64,000 nt of DNA from Siphonodentalium dalli (lineage: Eukaryota > Mollusca > Scaphopoda > Gadilida > Siphonodentaliidae): contig CP136069.1 in the NCBI GenBank assembly GCA_032622095.1, positions 47,904,194 through 47,968,193 of the forward strand. Direction: 5' to 3'. A model generated the notes under the pieces. That model worked only from the letters and a program-made list of their open reading frames with translations, was not told the origin of the DNA and did no database searches. Shown here one piece after another: positions 32,800 through 44,204 of this stretch; the first letter of the stretch is position 1; every line of letters starts with the position of its first letter. Position numbers and translations under genes: made by a program.

Positions 32800-33548
32800 G
32801 TGCTCCATTATAGGGAACATGAATGCACAACAGACCTTTAAATTTTGGTGATGCGTTTACAGAAAACATTGTTTTCAACGACCTGAAAGATTTGATTTTT
32901 TTGGTTCGTTCACAATCGCAATTTCAATCAGCATTGAAGTCCCCCACGACGATTACACTTCCTAAGTTACTATACTGTCCGACCATCTTTTCCAGTGTAA
33001 TCAGACATTCTGTATAAAATTCTAACGTGTAATTTGTATATGGCAAATACTATTGGAAGAAATATGCAAATCTATCCCTGCCCAATTGAAGTTGGATACC
33101 ATTTATTCTATCATCGTCTATCAGCAGAAACTCGGTGCGATACAGATTTTTTCAAAAGAAAAGCGACTCCACCTTTATAAAGTCCTCGCCGCACAGCTAG
33201 ACGTGTCGAGAAGTCACTCACACTATGTGATGTATAATCAGAGAGAATATTATTCAATAAGCGTATATCACTTTGCGATAACCAGTGGTAACTTCTTATA
33301 TATCGCAAATATAAATTTGGTTTGATTCTAACATTCTGACCAAATAGGCCACAGAGCCTCCTAAATTGCGATTTCTTTGGCTTCGGGGGTAAACAATACT
33401 TGATTCGAGTCGAGGAACCCACCCAAAGCTCAGATTTATCGTTTGTAGATTTTTGAAATTTGTTATTGCTCACCACCTGGGATATATGACGGCCTAGCAA
33501 ATATTCAACGAGCCGACCGACCGACATTCTCTCGATACCAAATTGCAT
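32800..33548 (-). pseudogene. LINE endonuclease relic
   Basis: The minus frame 33548-33111 reads SYHWLSQSDIRLLNNILSDY and SVSDFS..., then GLYKGGVAFLLKKS: the HWL and GGVA blocks of APE-type LINE endonucleases. After a frameshift near 33010, ITLEKMVGQYSNLGSVIVVG followed by DFNAD gives the catalytic GDFNA block. The frame is broken by shifts, so it is dead. Orientation and order fit the 5' part of the LINE whose 3' part is at 29883-31050. Confidence 0.7.
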
Positions 33549-33845
33549 TGAACAAAATGTTGATATATAACGTTTTGGAAACTGTTTTACTATAGTTGAC
33601 AGTTGTTAGCATGATTGTTGGGTAATTAATCGATTCGGATAACTAAATCGTCTTTTGAAGAGATGTTGTTGTTGTTGTTGTTATTATTGGAATCTTATGA
33701 TATGGGGAGCATCCAATTGGATTGTGTACCTTTGATAAACGACAATAGTCCGTTTTTTTTATTATTATCTGAACACTGAATATGCATCCTTCTGCTATTG
33801 TAGTCTCTATTTTTTTCTGTTTGTCGTCTGCTTGTATATCCCGAA

Positions 33846-33929
33846 CACCCCTCCGAATTTATAATATACCATTCCAATATATACTGTTATAACAGGGTGG
33901 GAGAATCCATTTCGTATAGAAATGGTTAA
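33846..33929 (+). repeat. 84-bp dispersed repeat, copy 3
   Basis: ACCCCTCCGAATTTATAATA, CCATTCCAATATATACTG and GGGAGAATCCATTTCGTATA with the end AATGGTTAA; same unit and orientation as 291-371 and 20113-20197. Confidence 0.7.
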
Positions 33930-34502
33930 ATAGTAAAGACGATGAATGGCGGAAACCCCACCGATCGATGTTCTGCGAAACACACGAGGACATAATATCA
34001 CATAACAATATCGTGACAAAACTGCATATTAACTAATAAGTAATGCTGCCCAGACACACCTTAATATATAACATTCAATATCCAATATATGGATTTATTA
34101 AAGATAGATGATGACTGACACGACAAGCGCCACCAGTTGCTCGTATGACACCATTTCAGTACAAATTAGACATGACGTAACCATACAGCAACAACACGAC
34201 AGGACACGATTCGAATTATGCAACATAATCTTGCTTGTTTTGTCGTTTGTGGAGACGGCAAATATAAGCCATAGACTTACAGCGGAATCCACTCCCATAA
34301 TATACATAATGAACATACAATACCAATATATTAGGTTCCAATTTATTTATTAAACCAAGTACATGCTGTATACAAATAGATATCCAGGCCAGGAAACACA
34401 ATGCTATGTTTGCACTAAATGGATGAGTGACATGAGTTTTTTCGGGTCTTCGTCGTTTCTTCATATTCACACCAGACATCCAAGACCCATTGTTGATGTT
34501 TT

Positions 34503-34592
34503 TCATGGGTATTTATAGTTCATATGAGATGCACACCAACCTGGGTTCGGGCCGAAATCTGCCGGCACATCAAGCTTCCCGACAACGGATGT
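34503..34592 (-). pseudogene. Partial C-terminal PAN-like exon, copy 1b
   Basis: The minus strand encodes SVVGKLDVPADFGPNPGWCA, SHMNYKYP and stop, matching only the last third of the exon at 36334-36599. Upstream similarity stops at ACGGATGT; the first six cysteines are absent and one of the last two is Tyr (NYKYP for NCKYP). It is a fragment, duplicated at 57852-57941. Confidence 0.7.
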
Positions 34593-34751
34593 TTGGCATG
34601 AGACACGATGAAATCACGCAACTAGTCCAGCTTGAAAACCATTCTGCACTGGGTGCGGCCTTGTGGTTACACTGGTGTAAATAGGGTTCGGAGTGACATC
34701 TAGCGGATGCGGGAGGAATATATAGGAGAGAATAAAATACTGGGCCTGATT

Positions 34752-35562
34752 ATAATTATAAAATTATCCCACACACCAAATACAATTTGTACGGGTGGGC
34801 GCAAGTAATAACGGAGCTTGCCTTTACACATTGTTTGTTGTTTGCCTGTGTGGCCGCAGTATAAGCTATCAATAATAATCTCCCTCAAACTGACTTACAA
34901 TCACATACACAAATCTAAACATTCGACTGAAACCACACCCGTGCGTACATGAAGACATAACTACTAGCGATAACACTCGGTACCCTACCAACCTTCATAG
35001 TCATACCACCAACAGTCTGGCCTCAGCTGCGTCCTCATCCGTCCTCATCTGGGCATCACAACACAATCAGGTCAACGGGTTCTGAGACTCACACAGGAGT
35101 GTAAGGCGGGCATTGCACCATCGTGAGTTGGGGAGCCCCGACCGACCTTAAGTCAACCGGCCGGCATTGCACACCCTTCCTAGAGTTGAGCCCGCAGTAT
35201 AAGCCCGGAATACAACAGACTAAGGTAACGGAGTTCATGCACGCACTAACATGGACACTAGTTCACAACAAACCACTAAATAAAAAGACATCAACTAAGT
35301 TAAACACACAAAACTCGTATTACAATCAAGGTAAGTCTTCTCGCTGGTCCGCTTTTGGAATGGGGGGGGGGCTTTGCTTCCTGCTAGGGTGGCATGTAAC
35401 CCATACTCCACAAGCAAGCATCAAATGACTAGAAAAACTCACAACCAAACTCAATAAACGCTCTTCAGCGGCACTATATCACTCAACCGTGGGTTGTAGG
35501 AGAGGGCTTACAGCCCTTTCAAATCTTCCCGGGGGGATCTTCCCAAACCCAAACTCCACACT
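34752..35562. mobile_element. 811-bp insertion with 12-bp flanking duplication
   Basis: CTGGGCCTGATT occurs just before it (34740-34751) and just after it (35563-35574). The duplicate locus has the single uninterrupted sequence at about 58091, so the insertion and its target duplication are directly visible. The insert begins ATAATTATAAAATTATCCC and ends CCAAACTCCACACT, with no evident inverted termini. A 12-bp variable duplication suggests retroposition, but I see no poly-A or known domain. Confidence 0.75.
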
Positions 35563-35889
35563 CTGGGCCTGATTGGTCAATAGCCTTGTGTGCGTTTTGC
35601 ACCTCTTCCCTATGATTCCCATAGGTAAAATAGCCATTGGCACAGGAATTAACCCTTTGTAGTGAAGTTTGAAATTTTAGGTGTGGTCTAAAATATGACA
35701 GTATTTTGTTATGCGGTTCTGGCACTAGTTACGAAAACACAAGATTTAAAGGCGAATTCCCTGCTAGACGAACATGACTTTTTTGCGTAAAACGTTTCCC
35801 CAAATGTCAATTTTTCAGATCTAAAGAAAAGTTTGGACCCAAAATTTATATTGCCAACAGTATACTCTAAAACGTTAGCACTGAGGCCT

Positions 35890-36262
35890 ATGGAAAACAT
35901 TTACACCAGTGTAACCTTGTGACATATATGGCGTATTCCTCTCTATTCGAGATATTAACAATTTCTCAAACAATTTATTTAAAACTGTCATCAATGTTAT
36001 CGCACGGTAACTGTCAAAAGCGTCTGTAGGCTTAGGGCTATCACTGTATAACGAGATAATAACACCCTGTTTGGCAGATGCAGGTACATGTTCAATGGTT
36101 AACATCTTGTTAAATAAAATAGCCATAGATGATTTTCTTTGTTACCACATCACCACCATATTTAAAATGTTCATAGTTAAGTAGATCAGCAGCTTTTCCA
36201 AGACTTATAGGCTCTTCAAAATGTCTATTAATTTCTTTGTGGTGACTGGGTAGACAATGAAT
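35890..36262 (-). pseudogene. LINE reverse transcriptase fragment (fingers), copy 1
   Basis: Minus strand: LGKAADLLNYEHFKYGGDVV, a frame change near 36120, then FNKMLTIEHVPASAKQGVII and SYRAITLMTVLNKLFEKLLI. GKAAD...EH, P..AK.GVI and YRAITL are finger blocks of non-LTR reverse transcriptases. It starts about 70 bp downstream of the stop of the C-terminal PAN-like exon. A near-identical duplicate is at 58440-58780. Confidence 0.8.
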
Positions 36263-36333
36263 GGATGAGTGACATGATTTTTGTCGTTTCTTCATATTCA
36301 CACCAGACAGCCAAGACCCCTTGCTGATGTTTT

Positions 36334-36599
36334 TTATGGGTATTTACAGTTTCTATGAGATGCACACCAGCCTGTGTATGGGCGGAAATCTTCCGGCGCG
36401 TCAAGCTTCCCGACAACGGATGTCTGACATTTACCGTCCGATTCGATTTTCCTGCGTTCGTACATGACGCACACGTATGCTGCATTCAGGCATTTTATTT
36501 CACAATCTCCGGCAGAAAGACCAAAAACTGTCTCATGGTTGTTCCCAATCAAGGCCTGGTCGCATACCGTGTAGAAAGTATCGCCATATTCGTCACATC
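36334..36599 (-). CDS. C-terminal PAN-like exon of secreted PAN-EGF family
   Basis: The acceptor CATTTATCTTTTCAG precedes GATGTGACG. Entry phase 1 gives GCDEYGDTFYTVCDQ..., the exact continuation of the EGF/EB exon that ends in phase 1. The 88-residue tail has eight cysteines, with C-x3-C-x6-C-x13-C in GDCEIKC / LNAAYVC / DGKC, the PAN/Apple spacing, and ends HRNCKYP-stop. Extracellular by context. As the terminal exon it would complete a gene of signal-PAN (51435-51756), EGF/EB (45471-45596) and PAN-like C terminus. The near-identical exon at 61724-61989 belongs to the segmental duplication. Confidence 0.65.
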
Positions 36600-36699
36600 C
36601 TGAAAAGATAAATGCATACTTGTAACAATAATAACAATGCCCTGCCAACTTACCGTGTACTGTCTGCATGAGTGTTATGAATATGTGCATGCTGCCAAG

Positions 36700-38914
36700 T
36701 TAGCATGCTACTTAATTACGTTTGTAAATTTAGCATCAAATGACCGCCCGACTTTGTGTCTGGAAGGGTAAAATCATGCTAGTATACATGTATGAACAAT
36801 TATCGTTATTTTTTAAAAGTTGTCGTTCTTGTGCCCCTTGGCTAATCCTATCGAGTCGATCCTGTATGTGTATGAAAACAAGTGTACATGTATTGTAAAA
36901 TATTTGAATAATGGCTGTGTTGGTTGTTTCAAACCGACCGTCATTGTGATGTGTATTCATATCTTTTTACATATACCAGTACAGTCACCATTAAACTATT
37001 TTTTAAATAAATGTGCTTTTTACTGTTTCATACAGACACGGAATGTTGTCTCAAAAACATTAGATTGTCCTACCAACACCATGGACATTCAGCAGGAACA
37101 ACCATCATCATAGAACATTAGTGGTGGTGGTGGTGGTGCCGTTCTATACGCCGCAATATTCAAAACTAAACGCATTCACAAGCAAGCCCCCCCCCCCCTG
37201 TTATTTTCGAGGATACATTTTGGTGTGTTGGTCAAAAAGCAATGATATCTTGGAAGGCTTTCTCTTATAAAGTATGTGACCAATCTATATTTAACTAATG
37301 ATATGGTGAGTGGCTACATGCTTACGTGAGCACCAATTGCACGAGAAGAGTCAACTAAGAGGAAACATGTCCACGTATGCTGGACATTTGGTCATGTTCA
37401 AATATAATAATCTCGGTTAACGACATGTTGACATCTCCTTTTTTCTGCACTCGTGGCGGTTTCTAAATGCGATAAATAATTGTTCCGCTCATCTTTTGCG
37501 GGTGCCTCCAACTTGTCAAAAAAATCGCTAAGAAGGTAAACAAAATTCAACTTCGAATTGGAACATAAAACGGGACAGGAATGATTTACGGGGAACAGAT
37601 GAGCAACATTGGTTTGTGCAGTGTTACGTCTTAACTCTGATAGCTCTTCCCAGCAACACAAATTCTATGAAACTATTTTGAAAAAACGTTTGCATTTATG
37701 ATACCCAAATACAAAGGAGAAAATATCACGATTTAGTCATGATGGGTGTGTCTATTGTCCAATGCCAAATCTGATATATTGGGTATGGCATATCGACAAC
37801 ACATTGTGGGGTTGAATAGCACAAGCAGTATTGGTATTGTGTCGTGAAAGAGTTAACTAGTCACAAAATATTTCTAATAGCGCTGTACTTGTACGTGTAT
37901 GTCCGCCCTATGTAACGTGATTTACTATTATAACAGTCACCACACGGCACAATTGTTTTGACGATTCCGCGACCAATTTCACGATTCTGCGGCTTGACAA
38001 CCATGGTACTAAGGCTGTTTAATGATTCCGCGACCTTATTGTACATGATATTTTATGACAAACTCAGATAAAGGGGCTTTTTACTGAATTAAGACGATAA
38101 AAGTGGGCTTCTTCTTGTGTTCATTGTATAGAGTAGACTTTGCAGGGCCACCAGGTTGACTCACGGAATACATACGGGGATGAGATCTATACCTAAAATG
38201 AGTCACAATCGGCTCGGTCAAATCGGGACCATCAGATCAAACCGCGAACTGATCGCAAAAAGTCATTTCTTGGGCTACAAGGGGGCATTAACAGTGCGAA
38301 AATTAACATCCAACGTAAGCTTTGATAATCATAAATGGAGGATTTATCAAATTCGTATCTCTGTTGACGCAATATTCAATTAAACTCGCCAACGATTGTG
38401 GCTTTGACTGTATCTCTTTGGCACTGATCATGTTTTACAACGAAATTAGGGCTATCCCCAACTTCCACTCTAGAAGAGTTATGTAAATCTATCTACTATC
38501 AAAGCCAATAATGCGGATATCTTGTTATAGCTTAGACAATTTCATGGCATTGTATGAAGTTATTTTTAGTAGTAACTTCACTAAATTTCAAAATAGTTTA
38601 GCATTTGTTTCACCAGAGCAGGCACTATATAGCCATTTCATCGACTAAATCCGAGGTGAAGGATGCGGAGCCAGAGGTTGAATTGCAAATGGTATTAGTA
38701 AATCACGAAGCAGCACCCAGTGGTAGACTACGACGATATATGAATACAAGGCTTTGGTTTATTTATTAGTGGGTTATATCCCACAGTTTTATGGTAATAT
38801 TTAAAGGCATCCTCCAGCATGAATCCTTGTAGATAACGGATGTGGTGGAACCAAAGTTGGATAAATTTCTATGCCATATGTCAGCCAATACGCCAATGAT
38901 TATATCTCACACAA
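36700..38914. other. No gene recognised (duplicated non-coding)
   Basis: A GGT microsatellite (about 37121-37138) and a C run (37187-37198) differ in length from the copy at 62.6 kb. Frames at 37861-38046 (minus) and 38156-38383 (plus) are preserved in both duplicates, but the duplication is recent, so preservation is not evidence of coding. From about 38560 onward the sequence is unique and AT-rich. Confidence 0.5.
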
Positions 38915-39379
38915 TATGTGACCCGCCATATCAAATCCAGTCGTAAGTCGGGATTTTTTTTACCCTGTGCTAATGCATTCTCTTATATATGCGAGTCGAC
39001 CATAGGTCGCCTCGCATATATAAGAGAATTCATTGGCCTCACAAGTTTTTATCATTTTTTTTAAATAAATGTTTCTTACAATTTTTAGGACATAAAATAA
39101 AAAAACAACCATTACCCTGCAGGGAGCCCCACACATATATAGAAGCATATAGAAGAGTGTCGTCTGCTCATGTTTGTCTGGGGCTCTGTATGGGTGAAAT
39201 TATAAAATTGTTAAAGAATACAAGAACAAATAATTAAAATTGTAAAAAATTGTTAGGCCAATGCATTCTCTTATATATGCGAGGCGACCCATGGTCGACT
39301 CGCATATATAAGAGAATGCATTGGCACAGGGTAAAAAAATTCCCGACTTACGACTGGATTTGATATGGCGGGTCACATA
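38915..39379. mobile_element. Palindromic element with two hairpin modules and TATGTGACCCGCC ends
   Basis: Inverted ends TATGTGACCCGCCATATC and GATATGGCGGGTCACATA extend inward over CAGTCGTAAGTCGGGA, in total about 55 bp per side, then ACCCTGTGC and the palindromes (38969-39037 and 39257-39325). TA is the only evident target duplication. The central part contains GAGCAGACGACACTC (complement) as in the half copy at 878-1062. No piggyBac-like CCCTTT end is present, unlike the other hairpin-module elements. Confidence 0.85.
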
Positions 39380-39829
39380 TATAATCAGGGTTCACGATTA
39401 TATGCATGTAGCGGTTGGTATTCAATCTGAGTAACACGTACCATGCACGGGATGTTTGGATTGTATTTCAAAATGAGTATCCTGATTAAATCGTAATGGA
39501 TTAACTGCAGCCAATTAGCATCTACTGAATATTTAGTATATTTTCAGTAACTTTTTCTGCCAGACTAATTGTATCCCTCTACCGGAAGATCCATGATGCT
39601 ATCATTCCCCCAGCAATGGCGGACTATTTATCCCAAACTCGCGAGCACGTAAATTCTGAGTTACATTCGACATGAAAATTTGGGATTACTCCCCTTACAT
39701 CGAAATAATTGTCTTCTGTCTCAAATGTGTTTACGTCCAGCTGTCAGAATGTCACTGTGGTTGTAAGGGGTCCTACTAAAACCCGACCGCACCCGACCGC
39801 ACCCGACCGGACCCGACCGCACCCGACCG

Positions 39830-41605
39830 GACCGCCCCCAGGGGTCCGAGCTAGATGGGGTTTGCACTAACGTGTAGTATGGACCCGAATGTACCAAAGT
39901 TCCAATCCCCAAGTCGATAGCTCGAGTGGACACGGCACTATTAACCCCTGACTGGCGGCCGTTTCCGCCATGTACGGGAAATCCAAAAAGGCGCCGACCG
40001 CACCTCCCCTGACTGCCTGACCACGGAAATGGACATTATATCATGAAGTGAATACCCATATGCATCCATGGGCGATCGGACAAGTCGCTAGCTGCAGCGG
40101 AAGTGATTAAATTAACCCGTACGCTGCTGCCGAATTCGCTATAAATGTACGCAAAAACGCCGAAATTAACACCCGCCGACCGGACCGCCCCTAGGAGTCC
40201 GAGCGAGATGGGGTTTGCACTATCGTGTAGAATTGACCAGAATATACCAAAGTTCCAATCCCCAAGTCGATAGCTCGAGCGGACACGGCACTGTTAACCC
40301 CTGACTGGCGGCCGTTTCCGCCAGGTACGGGAAATCAAAAAAGGCGCCGACCGCACCTCCCTTGACTGCCTGACCACGGAAATGGACATAATATCATGAA
40401 GTGAATACCCATATGCATCCATGGGCGATCTGACAAGTCGCTAGCTGCAGCGGAAGTGAATAAATTAACCCATATAGCTGCTGCCGAATTCGCTATAAAT
40501 GTACGCAAAAACGCCGAAATTAACACCCGCCGACCGGACCGCCCCTATGGGTCCGTGCGAGATGGGGTTTGCACTATCGTGTAGAATGGACCCGAATGTA
40601 CCAAAGTTCCAATCCCCAAGTCGATAGCTCAAGCGGACACGACACTGTTAACCCATGACTGGCGGTCGTTTCCGCCAGGTACGGGAAATCCAAAAAGGCA
40701 CCGACCGCACCTCCCCTGACTGCCTGATCACGGAAATGGACATTATATCATGAAGTGAATACCCATATGAATCCATGGGCGATCGGACAAGTCGCTATCT
40801 GCAGCGAAAGTGAATAAATTAACCCATACGCTGCTGCCGAATTCGCTATAAATGTACGCAAAAACACCGAAATTAACACCCGCCGACCGGACCGCCCCTA
40901 GGGGTCCGAGCGAGATGGGGTTTGAAATATCGTGTAGAATGGACCCGAATGTACCAAAGTTCCAATCCCCAAGTCGATAGCTCGAGCGGACACGGCACTG
41001 TTAACCCCTGACTAGCGGTCGTTTCCGCCATGCAGGTACGGGAAATCCAAAAAGGCGCCGACCGCACCTCCCCTGACTGCCTGACCACGGAAATGGACAT
41101 TATATCATGAAGTGAATACCCATATGCATCCATGGGCGATCGGACAAGTCGCTAGCTGCAGCGGAAGTGATTAAATTAACCCGTACGCTGCTGCCGAATT
41201 CGCTATAAATGTACGCAAAAACGCTGAAATTAACACCCGCCGACCGGACCGTCCCTAGGAGTCCGAGCGAGATGGGGTTTGCACTATCGTGTAGAATTGA
41301 CCAGAATGTACCAAAGTTCCAATCCCCAAGTCGATAGCTCGAGCGGACACGGCACTGTTAACCCCTGACTGGCGGCCGTTTCCGTCAGGTACGGGAAATC
41401 CAAAAAGGCGCCGACCGCACTTCCCTGACTGCCTGACCACGGAAATGGACATTATATCATGAAGTGAATACCCATATGCATCCATGGGCGATCGGACAAG
41501 TCGCTAGCTGCAGCGGAAGTGATTAAATTAACCCGTACGCTGCTGCCGAATTCGCTATAAATGTACGCAAAAACGCCGAAATTAACACCCGCCGACCGGA
41601 CCGCA
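39830..41605 (+). repeat. Left array, five ~355-bp units
   Basis: CGATAGCTCGAG-type sites recur at about 39918, 40270, 40625, 40975 and 41335. Each unit contains GGGGTTTGCACTATCGTGTA, CTGACTGGCGGCCGTTTCC, CGCCGACCGCACCTCCCCTG, ATGCATCCATGGGCGATCGG and GCTGCTGCCGAATTCGC. Units are much more GC-rich than the surrounding DNA and differ by a few changes each. The 76-86-codon minus frames are artefacts of the repeat. Confidence 0.9.
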
Positions 41606-42814
41606 CTGTTTTACAGGAATAATTCAGCGCATCGACTGGTAGTGTGAGCAAATTGAAAAAACATTGATATATTGTGCAGACAAATTGTTAATCGCATTCG
41701 CTTTATTGGCCGATATACGTATCGTTATGGATTCTTGAACAATTTAAAATTAAATGGCTGACATGTTGGCAACATTTCAAACAATTGGATTTCACAAATA
41801 ATTTCATAGACTATTCGAATGTTGGATTTTCCAGACTGAGAAAATAGGTTATAATTGCTCGAACATACAATTCCGTTAGTTAGCTTGTCCAATCAATATT
41901 CGACTCGCTCAAAATCATTCGTACAAAAAGATTTTTGGTGTCATGCTTTACTATGCGGATAATCAGATAATACCAAACATCATAACTATAAATTCGCGAA
42001 TAACGGAGAAACAAACAGTAGTTATCTAAACTGCATTAGCAACTTTCCATTAATATATATCAACCTTAAAATATAAATCAAATTGTTCCCTTACCTTCGG
42101 CTTCACCGTCGCAAACAGAACATGGATATATGACCATATATAACTGGTAGAATTCGTGGTGGTCGCATTATGATAAGATCAAGATGTCGATTTGACACAA
42201 TTGTGAGTGAGTGGTTCGGGGGGCTAGCCCGGGATTCTCGAAAGGGCCGAGGGGCACCTTTCCTTAATCCCTTTGACACAATTTAGAAAGTAACCATTGT
42301 ATATATCAATGCAACTATATCATTGGTTCATTCCATTGGTTGCAAATTACATTCGAATGGGTTTATTGCCATGTACACGAAGCCATCATGCATCTCAATC
42401 GTCCCACGGATGAGGCCAAGGTTCATAATCCGATTTTAAAATCTCTTAATCTGATCATGTTTTAAATCCCAATTAATTCGCACGATCGTATAACTACTGT
42501 CGAAACCAATTCCAATAACAACACGTACAATTGATACATGTACATTATTCATGATTATTTATTGTAACGAAAACAGCCAAAAGTAAATCGCACGAGAACT
42601 CGAAGTAAATTAGTTAATCACTGGACTGATAATCACAAGGGATTCACCAAAATAAATAAATTAATTGAATTTAAGTCCGTGGTGATGAATGTGACACCTC
42701 GCTATAATCCATACACAATATCACATGCAGTGCTTTGAAAAGCTTAGCACTTTAAGTCACTACCCATGCGACTATCATGACCTGCTGGACCATGTTGATT
42801 TATAATAAATAAAC

Positions 42815-43860
42815 TTTGGTACATTCGGGTCCATTCTACACGATAGTGCAAACCCCATCTCGCTCGGACCAATAGCGACTTGTCCGATCGCCCATGGATG
42901 CATATGGGTATTCACTTCATGATATAATGTCCATTTCCGTGGTCAGGCAGTCAGGGGAAGTGCGGTCGGCGCCTTTTTGGATTTCCCGTACCTGGCGGAA
43001 ACGGCCGCCAGTCAGGGGTTAACAGTGCCGTGTCCGCTCGAGCTATCGACTTGGGGATTGGAACTTTGGTACATTCGGGTCCATTCTACACAATAGTGCA
43101 AACCCCATCTCGCTCGGACTCCTAGGGGCGGTCCGATCGGCGGGTGTTAATTTCGGCGTTTTTGCGTACATTTATAGCGAATTCGGCAGCAGCTAATGGG
43201 TTAATTTATTCACTTCCGCTGCAGCTAGCGACTTGTCCGATCGCCCATGGATGCATATGGGTATTCACTTCATGATATAATGTCCATTTCCGTGGTCAGG
43301 CAGTCAGGGGAGGTGCGGTCGGTGCCTTTTTGGATTTCCCGTACCTGGCGGAAACGACCGCCAGTCAGGGGTTAACAGTGCCGTGTCCGCTCGAGCTATC
43401 GACTTGGGGATTGGAACTTTGGTACATTCTGGTCCATTCAACACGATAGTGCAAACCACATCTCGCTCGGACCCCTAGGGGCGGTCCGGTCGGCGGGTGT
43501 TAAATTCGGCGTTTTTGCGTACATTTATAGCGAATTCGGCAGCAGCTAATGGGTTAATTTATTCACTTCCGCTGCAGCTAGCGACTTGTCCGATCGCCCA
43601 TGGATGCATATGGGTATTCACTTCATGATATTATGTCCATTTCCGTGGTCAGGCAGTCAGGGGAGGTGCGGTCGGCGCCTTTTTTGATTTCCCGTACATG
43701 GCGGAAACGGCCGCCAGTCAGGGGTTAATAGTGCCGGGCCCGCTCGAGCTATCGACTTGGGGATTGGAACTTTGGTACATTCGGGTCCATTCTACACGTT
43801 AGTGCAAACTCCATCTCGCTCGGACCCCTGGGGGCGGTCCGGTCGGGTGCGGTCGGGTGC
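42815..43860 (-). repeat. Right array, about three ~355-bp units, inverted
   Basis: Reverse complement of the left array: CTCGAGCTATCGACTTGGGG at about 43037, 43391 and 43745. The innermost unit starts at TTTGGTACATTCGGGTCC (about 42817) and skips its middle, joining directly to GCGACTTGTCCGATCGCC, so it is internally deleted. The outer end has four GGTCGGGTGC repeats. Confidence 0.9.
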
Positions 43861-44022
43861 GGTCGGGTGCGGTCGGGTTTTAGTAGGACCGGTTGTAAGA
43901 CATGGATTTAAGAACTATTGATGATGACCTTTTACGTCAAATGTTGGAAGCTAACATAGAATATGGTAACGTTGATACGGTGACTGTCGGTGCCAGCGAG
44001 AAATTGTTTGGAGTGTTCTTAA

Positions 44023-44199
44023 TACACCAATGAAGGGAGCTGCATAATTAAAGACCCTGAGCCAGTACATTCTCGTATATATGCGAGTCTCCCTTGGGAA
44101 ACCTCGCATATAAGAAAATTCACTGGCTAACACGATCAAGGTAAATGCATTGGCACAGGGTGTTCGCCAAAGTTCAGATAGCTCCAGCTATGGAATGGC
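44023..44199. mobile_element. Hairpin-module element, decayed TTAA subfamily copy
   Basis: TTAA at 44019-44022; ends GAAGGGAGCTGC and GCTCCAGCTATGGAATGG (compare CTCCAGTCATGGAAGGG at 16681). One palindrome, 44061-44127 (GCCAGTACATTCTC...), and the right remnant GCATTGGCACAGGGTGTTCG. The second hairpin is deleted. Confidence 0.65.
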
Positions 44200-44204
44200 T
44201 AAAG

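Larger units (their letters stand above)
34330..38560. other. Segmental duplication, copy 1
   Basis: Aligned by eye to 57673-64000: 34330-34751 with 57680-58099, 35563-36230 with 58088-58760, and 36230-38550 with 61604-63995. Long stretches are identical with scattered single changes. Copy 1 has an 811-bp insertion at 34752. Copy 2 has the 2.56-kb insertion at 59033-61597 and a 291-bp local duplication. The duplication includes two C-terminal PAN-like exon copies and one LINE fragment. The interval 36700-38560 has no gene that I can support. Confidence 0.9.
39768..43890. mobile_element. 4.1-kb foldback element with internal tandem arrays
   Basis: GGTTGTAAG lies on both sides (39759-39767 and 43891-43899), a 9-bp target duplication. 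The ends GGTCCTACTAAAACCCGACC and GGTCGGGTTTTAGTAGGACC are inverted and lead into short CCCGACCGCA repeats. Next come ~355-bp units, five on the left and about three in reverse complement on the right. The middle, about 41606-42815, is AT-rich and unique, without a coding frame. Long arrayed inverted ends with a 9-bp duplication resemble foldback or Mutator-type elements (family knowledge; assignment is inference). Confidence 0.9.

Noticed and set aside
33111-33548. A 145-codon host gene on the minus strand
   Set aside because: The HWL, GGVA and following GDFNA blocks identify a LINE endonuclease relic.
34490-34684. 64-codon plus frame identical in both duplicates (also 57839-58033)
   Set aside because: Identity reflects recent duplication, and it lies opposite a fragment of the C-terminal PAN-like exon.
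40335-41485. Repeated minus-strand frames (MDAYGYSLHDIM type)
   Set aside because: They recur once per ~355-bp unit of the foldback array and are broken differently in each unit.
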